A DNA stretch of 64,000 bases from Paraphoma chrysanthemicola (lineage: Eukaryota > Ascomycota > Dothideomycetes > Pleosporales > Phaeosphaeriaceae). Both the position numbers and the translations under genes were made by a program. The stretch lies in assembly GCA_020744225.1 (NCBI GenBank), contig JAGMWG010000012.1, positions 372,001-436,000 of the forward strand, written 5' to 3'. Below, piece after piece: positions 11,140 through 21,546 of this stretch (positions are counted from its first letter, which is position 1; every line of letters starts with the position of its first letter). A model generated the notes under the pieces. It saw only the letters and a program-made list of their open reading frames with translations, made no database searches and was not told the origin of the DNA.

Positions 11140-11859
11140 CTAGGACTTGGGAGCCTCCTTGGCGTCAATGGCCGCCTCCTCGCCCATGGCAGTGAGGACG
11201 ATGACGTCTGTCCAGATGTCAGCATGTTTCCTACATATAATACGGTTGTAGACTCACTCGTGTCCTTGCCGTCCTCGGTGAAGAGCTTGTTGATCTTGTC
11301 ACCAACTTCACCGTCGGGGACCTTGACGTCGTCCTTGGTGGAGCCGTCGTCGGACATGAGGGAGAGGAAGCCGTCGTCGGTAACGTCAAGCTGTCGCGTG
11401 TTAGCCGAGAATTGCCACCACAGAGCATCTCCACTTACAAGCTGGTACTCCTGGCGGCGAACGTTGGGGACGTTCATGTTGTGGGTGGAGGGGCAGAGTT
11501 CTTCGAGCTTCTTCTGGGTGAAGATGTCGATGGCGACCAGATGGACCTTGGCGTGACCGTGCTTGCCGGTCTTGGAGGTGGTCATCTCGACAATCTTGCA
11601 GGGGCGGTTCTTGATGACAACGAAGCCGTTCTTCCTCAGAGCCGAGCACTGCATGGGGAAGGTCTGCGAGGCGCCGGCATCGGCGCTCTCGAAAGTGTGC
11701 TCATGCTGTGGATGGACCCGTCAGTGAATGCTCGCATGTTGTGTGCAACAGGGCGCCCCGAAGCCTGCCTGGGCGCAACGGCCGCAATGGAGACGAAGGT
11801 GGGGTAAATTGGACGTGCGGGGTCCGGGCTGCTGAACGTACCTGCGCGTCGTCCGCCAT
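11140..11859 (-). CDS. eIF5A: translation factor eIF5A
   Basis: Hypusinated factor that relieves ribosome stalling, for example at polyproline, and helps termination. Four exons: 11842-11859 (MADDAQ), 11439-11705, 11258-11390 and 11140-11207; product 161 residues, normal for fungi. The hypusination loop SKTGKHGHAK is intact; the modified lysine is Lys54. Exon 2 carries the N-terminal SH3-like domain, exons 3-4 the OB-fold ending VIVLTAMGEEAAIDAKEAPKS. Donors are GTACGT, GTAAGT and GTGAGT. The start is fixed by the 18-nt first coding exon, which supplies the usual acidic N-terminus. It is divergent from VPS52 across 281 bp. Confidence 0.97.
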
Positions 11860-12140
11860 GGTGTTGAATGAGAGTAGATGCGACGGGTGAGGACGAAGCT
11901 GGTGCTGCTCGGTGGGCTGGAGGTAGTGGCGAGGGGCTGGTGATTCAGTGGAGCGGAGAGGAGTGCTGTCTGGATTTTGCAAAATGGAAGGCACGCAGCG
12001 CCCGACCCGCGCTAGCAGATCCCTGTCTAGCGCCGGATAAAACAACGGCCGGAGCCGTAGTGAACGGCGTCGACAGCTGATGCGCGATTCGACATGCTCT
12101 TGAAGTGCATTCCTCGATAAGTCGCGACTACAGCAGCAGC
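11860..12140. promoter_or_regulatory. divergent promoter of eIF5A and VPS52
   Basis: 281 bp between the eIF5A start (-) and the VPS52 start (+), so both promoters and 5' leaders must fit here. It is GC-rich; I see no clear TATA box. Confidence 0.55.
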
Positions 12141-14235
12141 ATGTGGGGCCTGGACAGGCTGTCTGCGTACTCGACACCGTCAGGCACGCCGCCTCCACGA
12201 CGCGACTCGTACTCGCCCGCGCCTCGACGGGGCTATCCATCTCAGGGACCTGGTCCCTTGCCTCCGCGCCCTGGGCTGGTTCCGCGCGCGTCGTCTCTAT
12301 CACTCATATCGCCAGGCTCTTCTACCACGAGCTTACCTGGAACCGCGCGAGGGCCCAATGGCGCTCCACGCAGGCGGCCTACTGGAGGTGGTGCTCACCA
12401 TGGGCCGGACCCAGTACAGGTGCTTGCATCCATAATGGGAGGGCTGCCGCGGAAGCCCATTTCTAGCGATGGTGAGAAAAATCGAGGTGTCACGCCGAAG
12501 CCTGAAGTGTTGGAGGTGGAGGACATTGACTTTGGGGGCCTCAGCTTGCAAGACTTCATTGCAGAAGAACCCAAGGAGAATGGGCGGTCTACCCCTGTAC
12601 ATACATATAGCGCGCAGTCCGTTGAAGAATGTACGTGTTCATTTCCTAAGTCGAGGACGTTTGCTCATCGTGATTGTAGACGACAAAGAAAAGGACAAGT
12701 TCGAAGATCTGCACAAATCCATATTGGCCTGCGATGAGGTTCTCAAGTCGGTCGAGACGTACCTCACCAACTTCCAAGCGGACCTTGGCGCAGTGTCGGC
12801 TGAGATTGAATCTCTGCAAAATCGGTCCATAGCGCTCAATACGAAGCTTGAGAACAGAAAGGTGGTCGAGAAGCTGCTTGGGCCTGCAGTTGAGGATATC
12901 AGCATATCTCCCGCTGTGGTCCGCAAGATTGCTGAAGGACCGGTGGATGAGGGCTTCGTGCGCGCTTTGGCAGAAATTGATAAACGCTCTAAGACGATCA
13001 ACGCGAAGGCGAAAGAGCAGCCCGACATGAAGTCACTGGGAGATATAAAACCACTTCTCGACGATCTTACCAACCGCGCCATCGAGCGAATACGAGATTA
13101 CATAGTCGCGCAAATCAAGGCCATACGCTCACCATCAATCAACGCTCAGATCATCCAACAGCAGGCTCTACTCAAGTACAAGGAGCTGTACGCCTTCCTC
13201 GCCAAACACCAAACAGAGCTCGCACAGCAGATAGGACAGGCCTACATCTACACCATGCGTTGGTACTATCTGAACCACTTTACACGGTACAGAATTGCTC
13301 TGGAGAAGATCAAGGTCCATGCTATGGACAAATACGATGTACTTGGCGAGGACGCAACCACCAAGCGAGGCGGAAGTCTCCTTGGCCAAACGCGCAATGC
13401 ACCCGTTGCATACGACGCATTTTCTCTGGGACGGCGCCGTGACGCTCTTAAAGGATCTTCCAACAATGCCCTGACAGCACACGTTGCCGAAGAAGAAAAG
13501 TCGGCGCATTACCTTGAGGTGCCGTTCCGCAGCTTCAACGTCGCCCTCATCGACAATGCATGTTTCGAGTACACCTTCATCTCCAGCTACTTCGCGCCCT
13601 CACAAAACTACCACGCCATATCTCGAAAATTCAACACAATCTTCGAGCCCACTTTAGCAGTTGGCCAAGCTTTTACCAAAGCGCTCGTCGCAACCACTAG
13701 CGATACTCTGGGAATCTTGCTATGTGTACGCCTGAACCAGCACTTTGCCTTCGAGTTGCAGCGCCGCAAAGTGCCAACCGTCGAGGGCTACATTAATGCC
13801 ACGAATATGCTCTTATGGCCGCGCTACCAGCAAGTCCTTGACATGCATTGCACGTCTCTCCAGAAACTCACTTCCTCTCTTCCCGGACGACCAACAACCG
13901 GCGCAGCACTTCTTTCCTCAAATTCGCAAAACGCAACATCGACAGCACCTACACCCCTAACGCAGAAATTCGCCAATCTTCTCCAGGGTATCCTCGCATT
14001 GTCCTCTGAAGCGGGAGACGACGAGCCGGTGTCAGTCAGCGTGGGTCGCTTGAGGAGCGAGTATGAAGCCTATCTCACCAAGGCGAGCAAGGGTATAAGT
14101 GATACGAGGAAGAAGGAGCGGTTCTTGTGTAATAATTATAGTTTGGTTTGCACGATTCTGGCGGATGTGGAGGGGCGGTTGGGAGAGGAGGTGAGAGGGC
14201 ATTTTGAGAAGTTGAGGGATACTTATGATAAGTGA
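12141..14235 (+). CDS. VPS52: GARP complex subunit Vps52
   Basis: Subunit of the Golgi-associated retrograde protein tether, which captures endosome-derived vesicles at the trans-Golgi. Two exons: 12141-12630 and 12680-14235, with a 49-bp intron (GTACGT...TTGTAG); 681 residues. Residues 1-110 are Pro/Ser/Arg-rich and disordered. The Vps52/Sac2 domain follows from about residue 165: a coiled coil around SVETYLTNFQADLGAVSAEI and the conserved LLGPAVEDISISPAVVRKI, then helical-rod segments such as YYLNHFTRYR and FEYTFISSYFAP. The ATG at 12141 is preferred over an upstream in-frame GTG. Codon and frame continuity are good to the stop. Confidence 0.95.
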
Positions 14236-14699
14236 AATGGAATGTTTCTGATGGGACAGTCTGAATGTCTTCGGGGCCTTTTCACAGACTCAGATAAAGC
14301 CCAATACGGCACTAGCGAACCTGGCGCAGGGCTTTACAATGTTGCATTGCTTGTCCGCGAGATTTCGGACTCACTGGAAGCATCCCTCTAGGACCATTTC
14401 GCACCTCCTTTGGTATGCCTGGGAAAAGTGCAAGCAATACTGCAGGTCTTTCCGCATAGGTTGCACGTTCTTTCCGTATCCATATCCTGCTTTAGCGAAC
14501 AAGGTCCAGCTTCTGATTGGGCCTGGCCTGGATCAGCCTCGAGCCTGCAGCCTGCAGCCTGCCACCTCGTCCACGACCACCTGCTCTTCCTCCATCACCC
14601 TCGTTATACTGTTCTTGTCCTTGTCATACACGCCCTCGCGACAGGCCGAAACTGCCCACAAACTATATTGGTTCTCACAAAGGTCACGAGTTCGTCGGG
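14236..14699. other. VPS52 3' flank and HET gene promoter
   Basis: 464 bp between two plus-strand genes. Overlapping frames reading into the HET gene begin upstream of its ATG without support. Confidence 0.5.
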
Positions 14700-17093
14700 A
14701 TGGCAGAACATCTGACACCGTTCAGTTTGACGCTCACGACCTCTTTGCGACAGAATGCTCATGTTTCGCAAGATGGATTTCCGGTAAACGTCAAAGAGAA
14801 CCTTTGCCATCGGTGCTCGGCGATGCCCGTGGACTCGCAAGGGCTGACGAGGCTGATGGAGGCTTCCGTTGCCGAGATAGAGCGGCGGGGACATTACTGT
14901 GAAAGTACCCAGATAGGAAGCAGAGTTTTGACAGATCTTCAGCCAGGAGGATGTCCATTATGCCGGGTATTTGTAGAGGCGTGAGTGGAAACCTGTTCAC
15001 TTAGCGCAGATTGAGTTAGTTATGTTCTAGATCAAGCATCACTAACATCTAGACCTAGTTCGATACTCGCAAGGGGACCTAGCTTGTATTTTACTTTTTC
15101 AGCAGAAACTTTCATCGACGCTCGAAAACGTGTATGGGCGCCATCATTTGCACTGAAGCTGTGCTACCACACTGCCAAGCAGAAAGAAGTGGGCAATGCC
15201 TGGATCGTCGTTACCTCAAATCGCACGGAAGACGACTCCCCAAAAGCGAGACCAACCACAAATCACCACCAGCGCTCAAAACATGTTGATTGGGACACTG
15301 TGAAGGGCTATCTTGCAACCTGTATATCAGAACATCGTCAAGAGTGCCGTAGGCATGGACAGCGCAAGCTGAGATCGCTTGAAATCCAGGTTATCGACTG
15401 TACAACACGGCATATTCGGCCAGCACCTGTCAACTGTAAGGTAGGTACTCAGATTGACAACGATTGTCATTGAATGAGCGATTGATCTTATGCGCATGTA
15501 GTACGCCGCGCTTAGCTACGTCTGGGGCTCGTCCAGCGACACGCCACAATTTTCATCGCAGCTGCCAGCGCCAGGACTGGTGCCACTTCTCATCGAAGAT
15601 GCGATGAAGTGTACGCGTGAAATAGGGCTCAGATATCTGTGGATAGATCGCTACTGCATTGACCAGCACGATGAGAGCACGAAGTATGCAACTATACAAC
15701 GCATGGATCAGATCTACCGCCAGTCTACTATCACCATCATTAATGCTGCTGGAAGCGGCGCCGATTGTGGCTTAGCAGGCGTTTCTACTGTACCACTTCG
15801 CAAGCACTGCGTGGCAAACATTGATGGCAGAAATTTCAGCATTCTTCCCGATATACGAACGGAGGTCTCGAACAGTTCATGGTCATCGCGCGGATGTGAG
15901 TAGCTAGAAGGCGAACGTGAGTCTAAGTTGGTCTTGCTGACCGCATACGAGGGACGTACCAGGAGGGATTGCTCGCGCGACGCCGACTCATTTTCACAGA
16001 ATCTCAGGTCCATTTTCAATGTCTGGATATGAAGGCATGTTGGCCGTTACAACTCTCAAATGACCCTAATCGGATGGGCTGGCATGACGAAAGCGACAAA
16101 GGAAACATCCTCAGCATGATGCATGCTTTCCCATTCTTTCCACACGATGACCCCCAAATCCAAGACCGCCTTCAAGAGTACCTTGGGAGAACTTTGACTC
16201 ACAGCACAGATATACTTAACGCGTTTATGGGTATTTTACGCCAAGCTTGGCTGTTGAGGAAGCCAACTTATCACTTCTGGGGGTTACCATTCCTCCCGGC
16301 CTTTTCCCTCGAGTCTTCCTTCCTGGACGCAATGTTCTGGCTCTCAATCAATCGTTTCGGATCTGAGCTATTGAGTCGAAGAGACGGATTTCCTTCGTGG
16401 AACTGGACTGGCTGGCGAGGTTTAAAGGGCGTTGAATGGAGATCAGACATGTCCGAGATCCGCACCCAAGACCTAGAAAGAAAGAAGGAATTGTACCATC
16501 TGTCGGATATGGCTCGCGAATTAGAGCTGTTTATTCAGTATCGGTCGGGGAATCGCGTCACCTTGGCGGAATATGTCATTAAGATGGGGACCACTTGGAA
16601 CATGTTCGAGTTCGAACCACATATAAACATCACAGGATGGATGACCATAGTTCGGCTCTTCGGCGGAACACAACGACGTAGCCTCACGAAGAAGCCGCCT
16701 CAGAGGCCAGATATATACGAACGCGAACGACATCTAGCAAACACTACACTTGGGAGTAAGTCTTGGCAAGTCTATGCCTATGCTCAAATTCTAGATGGAT
16801 TCAATTTCGATGTCAACTTCTGGAGAGGATTGAAAACACAGCCATCTCTTTGTCATGCGATGTTGTTTTTCGAGTCCTCTGGAGAGGTTGATGCAATGGT
16901 GTCGGGTCGAGGACTACTTCTCAAGAAAATGGACGACGGATCCTATGAGAGGATGGGCCAGATACTCCGCACCACCGGACAGCTTAACAAGGAGACAGAG
17001 AAGAATGCGACAGCCAGCTTGCAGTGTTTGGATGGCAGCCGCAATGCTGCACTAGAATTAGAATGTGAATTGCGGACCATCAAACTTGTCTGA
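14700..17093 (+). CDS. HET-domain (heterokaryon incompatibility) protein, intact
   Basis: Likely allorecognition or immune-type regulator. In filamentous fungi, HET-domain proteins trigger cell death after fusion of unlike hyphae. Four exons: 14700-14980, 15053-15440, 15502-15895 and 15952-17093; introns 72, 61 and 56 bp; product 734 residues. The N-terminus has paired cysteines, LCHRC near residue 37 and CPLC near 85, as in many HET proteins with a short zinc-like head. The HET core starts at about residue 224 with YAALSYVWGSS, continues with LRYLWIDRYCID (about 267), and ends with WTYQEGLLARRR at 355, whose Trp is rebuilt across intron 3. The long C-terminal half has no domain I recognise. 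A rearranged paralogue lies 1 kb downstream with the same intron phases. No ATPase or repeat domain is present. Confidence 0.9.
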
Positions 17094-18030
17094 GTGGAAA
17101 AGAGGAAGGTGTGGCCGGAAGCTGTAATCACAGAATCTAACCTGATCAAACCAAGCAATGGAATGCATGTAAAGCGTCTCCTCCTACTGACTTCGTCCAT
17201 CAATATCGCGAAAGGACTTGTTGCATTGTTTCTTGTTTTACGACCTGAATCTAAACGAGGGACAGTAACGGCCATAGTGAGACTGGGAGAGGCACGGCCG
17301 CCTCTTACCCGTTCCTCAACTACCGCTTCGAGACGTCCTGTCTAACGGCAAAGATATTTTGCCGCAAGCATAACGAATAGCACATTATTCTGACGACTCG
17401 GAGGCTTTCTTATCATACTCGGCATGATCAATGTTTGTAGTTTGTGAATGTCGTTCCAGACGAGCACGGAATACTGCTGAAGCCACCGTCACGACCGTTC
17501 CTAAGTCTCGCAACAACAGCAAAATCACACTGTCAGAAACGTTTACGAGTTGCGCCGTCGATGATTCCTGTATGTACTGAAAGATATTTCCTCCCCAAAA
17601 TATGATAATCTGATGAATGTCCTGAGGACATTCAGCCTTTTGCAATGCGAGCAAGACCAATGTGATGTGTGAGATTCGAGTAATTGCCTTGCTTTCGCTA
17701 AACCAGAACAGCCCCCACAGGCTGCGGTCTTAGTTTAGAGCGATACGCGCTAGTCCTGACGGCTGATTGGTCACCGTACATCTTGACCTCAGCTGTGCAG
17801 TTGACCCAGCCAGGCTGCACTCGAGACACGACTCTGGCTTGTCATTGAACATAGCAACAGTGATAGCAACCCGTTATCCACTATTGGAACATTATTTATC
17901 AAATACCTGTAGGAGTCCCATCGATACAGGGTTCGGCTGGTATCGGAAGGAGATGACAGGTTCGCATAGCCTTTCCCTGAAGGGTGAAGCAGGCGCAACA
18001 GCTATCCAGAAGAAGTCGCAGTAAGACGTA
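17094..18030. other. intergenic with one weak minus-strand frame
   Basis: A minus-strand open frame at 17385 to about 17735 could encode about 110 residues with hydrophobic stretches (ITLVLLAL, SVILLLLRDLG) and a charged end. It has no ATG in frame, though an AG acceptor-like site lies near its start. It could be an eroded gene fragment; I recognise no family. Confidence 0.25.
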
Positions 18031-18033
18031 TCT

Positions 18034-18428
18034 TCAAGAACTTTGAGAGCGAGCCGCTGAAATTGCTCCGAACCTGATTGATAATGAAGAACCTGGGCAA
18101 AGATAACAAAGGATTTGTACGGACCACTGCGCTCTAGTCATCAGTAAAGTTCTCCTCGCGGTGTCTCCCACTTCGATATGTGGCTTACAGTTCTTGTAAT
18201 AAGCGACAGAATTTGCATGCTCTTGCGTCCTGGATGTGCTGTCTTTCGCTGACTGGCAAGAGGTGACTTTCGACCGAAAACTCTGAGAGAGGATCATGGG
18301 CGACATCAAGCTCATTTAAGGTTGACAACAATTTTGAACACCGTTTACAGAGTTCTTCCTCATGTGTGGTCTCTGTCACCTTGCCCTCGTGCACGTCAAA
18401 CCCCACCTCTGCAGACTGAAATTCTGGT
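18034..18428 (-). pseudogene. inverted N-terminal exon of a HET-gene paralogue
   Basis: On the minus strand, 18189 to about 18427 encodes a HET N-terminal head: ELCKRC near 18350 and CKFCRLLQEL at the end, matching LCHRC and CPLCRVFVEA of the intact neighbour. It ends at a GTAAGC donor with phase 2, the same phase as intron 1 of the intact gene. A following acceptor leads into a short frame that stops at 18034. There is no in-frame ATG (stop at 18428-18430). The rest of this paralogue lies on the opposite strand next to it, so the exon appears to have been inverted. Homology is visible; the inversion history is inferred. Confidence 0.6.
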
Positions 18429-18925
18429 CATCAGAAGACCTTCGAATCGAAGACTATAGACTGGAATCTCGTGCGCGGATGGCTCAATACCTGTGACTTA
18501 GAACACCGACATTCATGTGGGTGGCATGTGAATCAACGCCCCACCGGTTTCCTTTTCCGGATTATCAATTGCGAATCACGCGAAGTGATTTATGCACCGT
18601 CGTCTTCGTTTTGTGAAGTAAGCCATGATAGAGTCTATTGTGACGTTGTGGAGCTCTACATGACTCTAATTATAGTTTGCTGCGCTTGGCTATGTCTGGG
18701 GCTCATCTGCTGGACCTCCGGACCCTTTTCGTGCACAGCTACCGCCACGGGGAAGTTTGCCTCTTGTAATTGAGGATGCGTTGACTTGCACTATTGCCAT
18801 TGGGATGAAATATCTTTGGGTAGATCGCTATTGCATCGATCAGAGCGATACATACACAAAGCGACAAACGATCGAGCGGATGGACGAGATCTATCGCAAT
18901 GCTAGCATCACCATAATTCTCGATG
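18420..18925 (+). pseudogene. truncated HET-domain paralogue
   Basis: Plus-strand copy of the middle of the HET gene. It carries SKTIDWNLVRGWLNTCDLEH (compare SKHVDWDTVKGYLATCISEH in the intact gene), then a 58-bp intron (18618-18675, GTAAGC...TATAG) in the same place and phase, then FAALGYVWGSSAGPP, MKYLWVDRYCIDQSD and ERMDEIYRNASITII. Similarity stops abruptly at about 18920, before the second half of the HET domain, where sequence of the neighbouring minus-strand gene begins. It lacks a start, the WTYQE motif and the whole C-terminal half, so it cannot make a complete HET protein. Confidence 0.75.
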
Positions 18926-18931
18926 ATCACT

Positions 18932-19559
18932 TCACTGGAGGCTTCGAGCCCTTGACGCGGCCGTGGAGGATTCGAAGCGGCGTTGACCAGGCGCGGCATT
19001 CGAACTCCTCACGGTAGGCCGGGTCTGTACACCCACACTTTTCCTTTCGCCGCCAATTTGCGTTCCCATATCCCGGTATGATTCTGGACGCTCAGATCTG
19101 AGATGCTCGATTTCTTCGAGCTTCTTCTGGACGTGGTCCAGTTTCTGCGCCATCGCAGCCATTTCCGCTATATGATTGACTTCTATGGTATCGACTCGCT
19201 GATCTACTGTATCCACCCGGGCAACATTTTTGGAGACAGTTTGCTCGGTCTCGGCGACTCGAGTCTCGTTGCGCTCTATTCACTCTCGCAAGGGCCGCAC
19301 GGCATTCTCGACAATTTCCTATTCGCTCTTTAGCATAGCTACACTTAGTTGTCTTGACAACATAGATTACGAAGAAGGATCGAGAAAACTCGAGCAACTT
19401 CAAAGTCATTGCTCCCATATTCTCAGCAGTGCTCGAGTTAGCCGCACACCACTGTTTCCAACCAAAATATGCCTGTATGCAGGCCACAATGACCGCAAGA
19501 GCCGGCCAAGCGATGTTCGCGACATGGTACGCGTACGAAAGGACGTCTGGGATACCCAT
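18932..19559 (-). pseudogene. membrane-anchored coiled-coil protein gene with an internal stop
   Basis: Two exons: 19371-19559 and 18932-19318, intron 52 bp (GTAATC...GAATAG). ATG at 19559. The N-terminus has a hydrophobic helix (NIAWPALAVIVACIQAYFG, about residues 14-32), then a stretch with MTLKLLEFSRSFF. Exon 2 continues EIVENAVRPLRE, then a TGA at 19280-19282 (codon 76), then a clear coiled coil in the same frame (IERNETRVAETEQTVSKNV to LDHVQKKLEEIEHL) and a basic Ser/Arg tail, 191 codons in all. The coil's preservation across the stop suggests a recent nonsense change (CGA or TGG to TGA), a sequencing error, or a short 75-residue product. Its 3' end abuts the HET relic. I do not recognise the family. 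Confidence 0.5.
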
Positions 19560-21042
19560 GTTGGCTTCGATTACGTTACGATTGATTTTCGAAAAGGCGA
19601 GAAGAGAGTTCGATGCTAGACAGGATTATGGCACGATGGGGTTATGAGAGCATAATTCACCACACCAGAAGTTGACACGCTGCGCATCCGCTCATGCCAC
19701 TTCCTTACTTATTTAGGAGTGGAAGTTATGCATCAGTTGTAGTTCCGTAAACATGCTCGTGCCTACTTAGACCCCTCATAATCTCCTTCGCGGCTGCACT
19801 TGTTCGTGCGAAGCACTTGCAAACCTAAAAGAACACAATTCTTTGAAAGTAATGGCTAAAATTCAGACATGCAACTCAGAAAGTAGAAAGCAAATTCTGT
19901 GGCAACTGTAAGGCATTCTATTCACTGCTATATTTAAGAATCTTAGCCTTTTTCGTCTTCGCACAGTCCTTTACCTATGCTTTTCAGCCTGCTATACTGC
20001 ACCAAAACCCAAGTAGGCCACATACAAAGCCAACAAGTCTCTATCTATAGCATCAATACTAGATGGTGCTGCAACGTGCGCTGGTCACTATAATTGCGTC
20101 TTGTCAAAATGCTTCTTGGTAGGGTCCTGTATATCTTCAGAATTCTTCTTCCGCTAAAGTAGCAAGTGGAAAGGTAAAGTGCATCGAGGATATTCAGGTC
20201 CCTTGATAGAAGCCGACGAAGCTGGCCCCTCAAGGCTAGTGAGCTGTGTAAGGTCGTGCTGAGCAAGTACACATTGCCGCGATATTGACTATACTGAAAG
20301 TGCTATGCCTTGCGAGCCGTCTGGCTCATACTTACCTTAGAGCTGTTTTTAGACTTTTTGAATGAAGTCCTCAGCCCAGCTTCAGAAGCTTGACGAAGTG
20401 GAGACGAATGACAGTGAAGTGCTGTGAGGATATCCGCGCTGCCTTAACACTGCAAGCTCACTGTCAATACTATGCGAAAGAATAGACAGGAGATGTGCAT
20501 AGCTTGGATAAGAGTTCTGCATGCGGAGCCTCGGGTGCCTAGATTAGGACTTGAGATTGTGCCTATCTTCATCGCATGGCTCTTGCGATTTTGCGCACAT
20601 CAAAAGTCCTGTATGATCTCACCGAGCTTGAATACTATCAAACTGTAGGCCAAAGTATTCTGAGGATATTCACGAACTGGTAAGGCAACTTTTGCCAATC
20701 TCAAAAGGTCCAGGGAAGCTCACGCGTACCGCGGCGATGTCTAGGCGCGCGAAGTCTATTTTACATGACCTCGCGAGCTGCACACAAAGCAACGCAGCAG
20801 GAAAAGACCAGCTGAAATATGTAATATGGAAATAAGCCGTTTGTTCAAAGATCTTCGGTATGTATACATGGAAATCCCGCTCCGGAAGGCTGCAAGAGAG
20901 GGAAGCACAGTTTGGTAGCGCGCGGTACAACCTTGGTACCGGAACCACCCAACTTCAAATTGCCACATTTCATTTTGCTTAAGTCCTCACTGAGACTCTT
21001 TGGCATCCCCATGAGCTTTGCTCAGAAACCAGGCGGCCCACC
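19560..21042. other. gene-free, AT-richer stretch
   Basis: About 1.5 kb with no frame over about 95 codons and no domain. Base composition looks more AT-rich than the flanking genes. A short inverted repeat (CCACTTCC...GGAGTGG) lies near 19700-19725. I see no transposon ends. Confidence 0.45.
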
Positions 21043-21546
21043 ATGGCTAATATCTTCATGTACACTACACTTCTGGCGGCGCCACCAGCCATTCCTGTGC
21101 CAATAGCAGGCGTTCAACAACTCTTCGGCTCCCGTGGTCCCAAAACCTCAACAGTTCATAAGAGATCATTCATTGCGCAATTCAGACAGAACCGCAGAGC
21201 GCACAAAGCACAAGAACACAACTCTTATACTGGGCTTTACAAGCTGCCCAACGAGCTCATTGACAACATCACCCACAACCTCAATCTGACCGACATCCTG
21301 ACTCTCGCCAAAACATGTCAACGAACATCTTACCTCACGGAAGGACGCATATTTCACGAGATTGAACTGTGGGAATACTCAGGTCGCGTACGACGAGATC
21401 ACCAAACCCGCGCCTCCGAGCAGCAAAACAAAAGTCTGGACGGAATGGAGTGGTGCTGCATGTGTCGAGAATTTCATCCCAGGACTTCCTTTAAGCGGCA
21501 CGAGCTGGCCAAAGCTGCCGACAAGAGGGAGTGCAAGTTCTGGTAA
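21043..21546 (+). CDS. F-box protein, short
   Basis: F-box proteins link substrates to SCF ubiquitin ligases through Skp1. This 167-residue frame has an F-box at about residues 65-100 (LYKLPNELIDNITHNLNLTD, then ILTLAKTCQRTSYL). A cysteine/histidine segment follows, WCCMCREFHPRTSF, near residues 138-151, which is common in fungal F-box proteins of this size. The ATG at 21043 is the first in frame. The stop TAA lies inside a GTAAGT donor-like sequence, so an additional short exon is possible; splicing to an AG about 40 bp on would change only the last residues. Confidence 0.75.
   Translation: MANIFMYTTLLAAPPAIPVPIAGVQQLFGSRGPKTSTVHKRSFIAQFRQNRRAHKAQEHNSYTGLYKLPNELIDNITHNLNLTDILTLAKTCQRTSYLTEGRIFHEIELWEYSGRVRRDHQTRASEQQNKSLDGMEWCCMCREFHPRTSFKRHELAKAADKRECKFW

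Noticed and set aside
10810..11556. 248-codon plus-strand frame
   Set aside because: Runs antisense through eIF5A exons and introns.
17385..17660. 91-codon minus-strand frame with hydrophobic segments
   Set aside because: No ATG start and no family recognised; mentioned only as part of the intergenic description.
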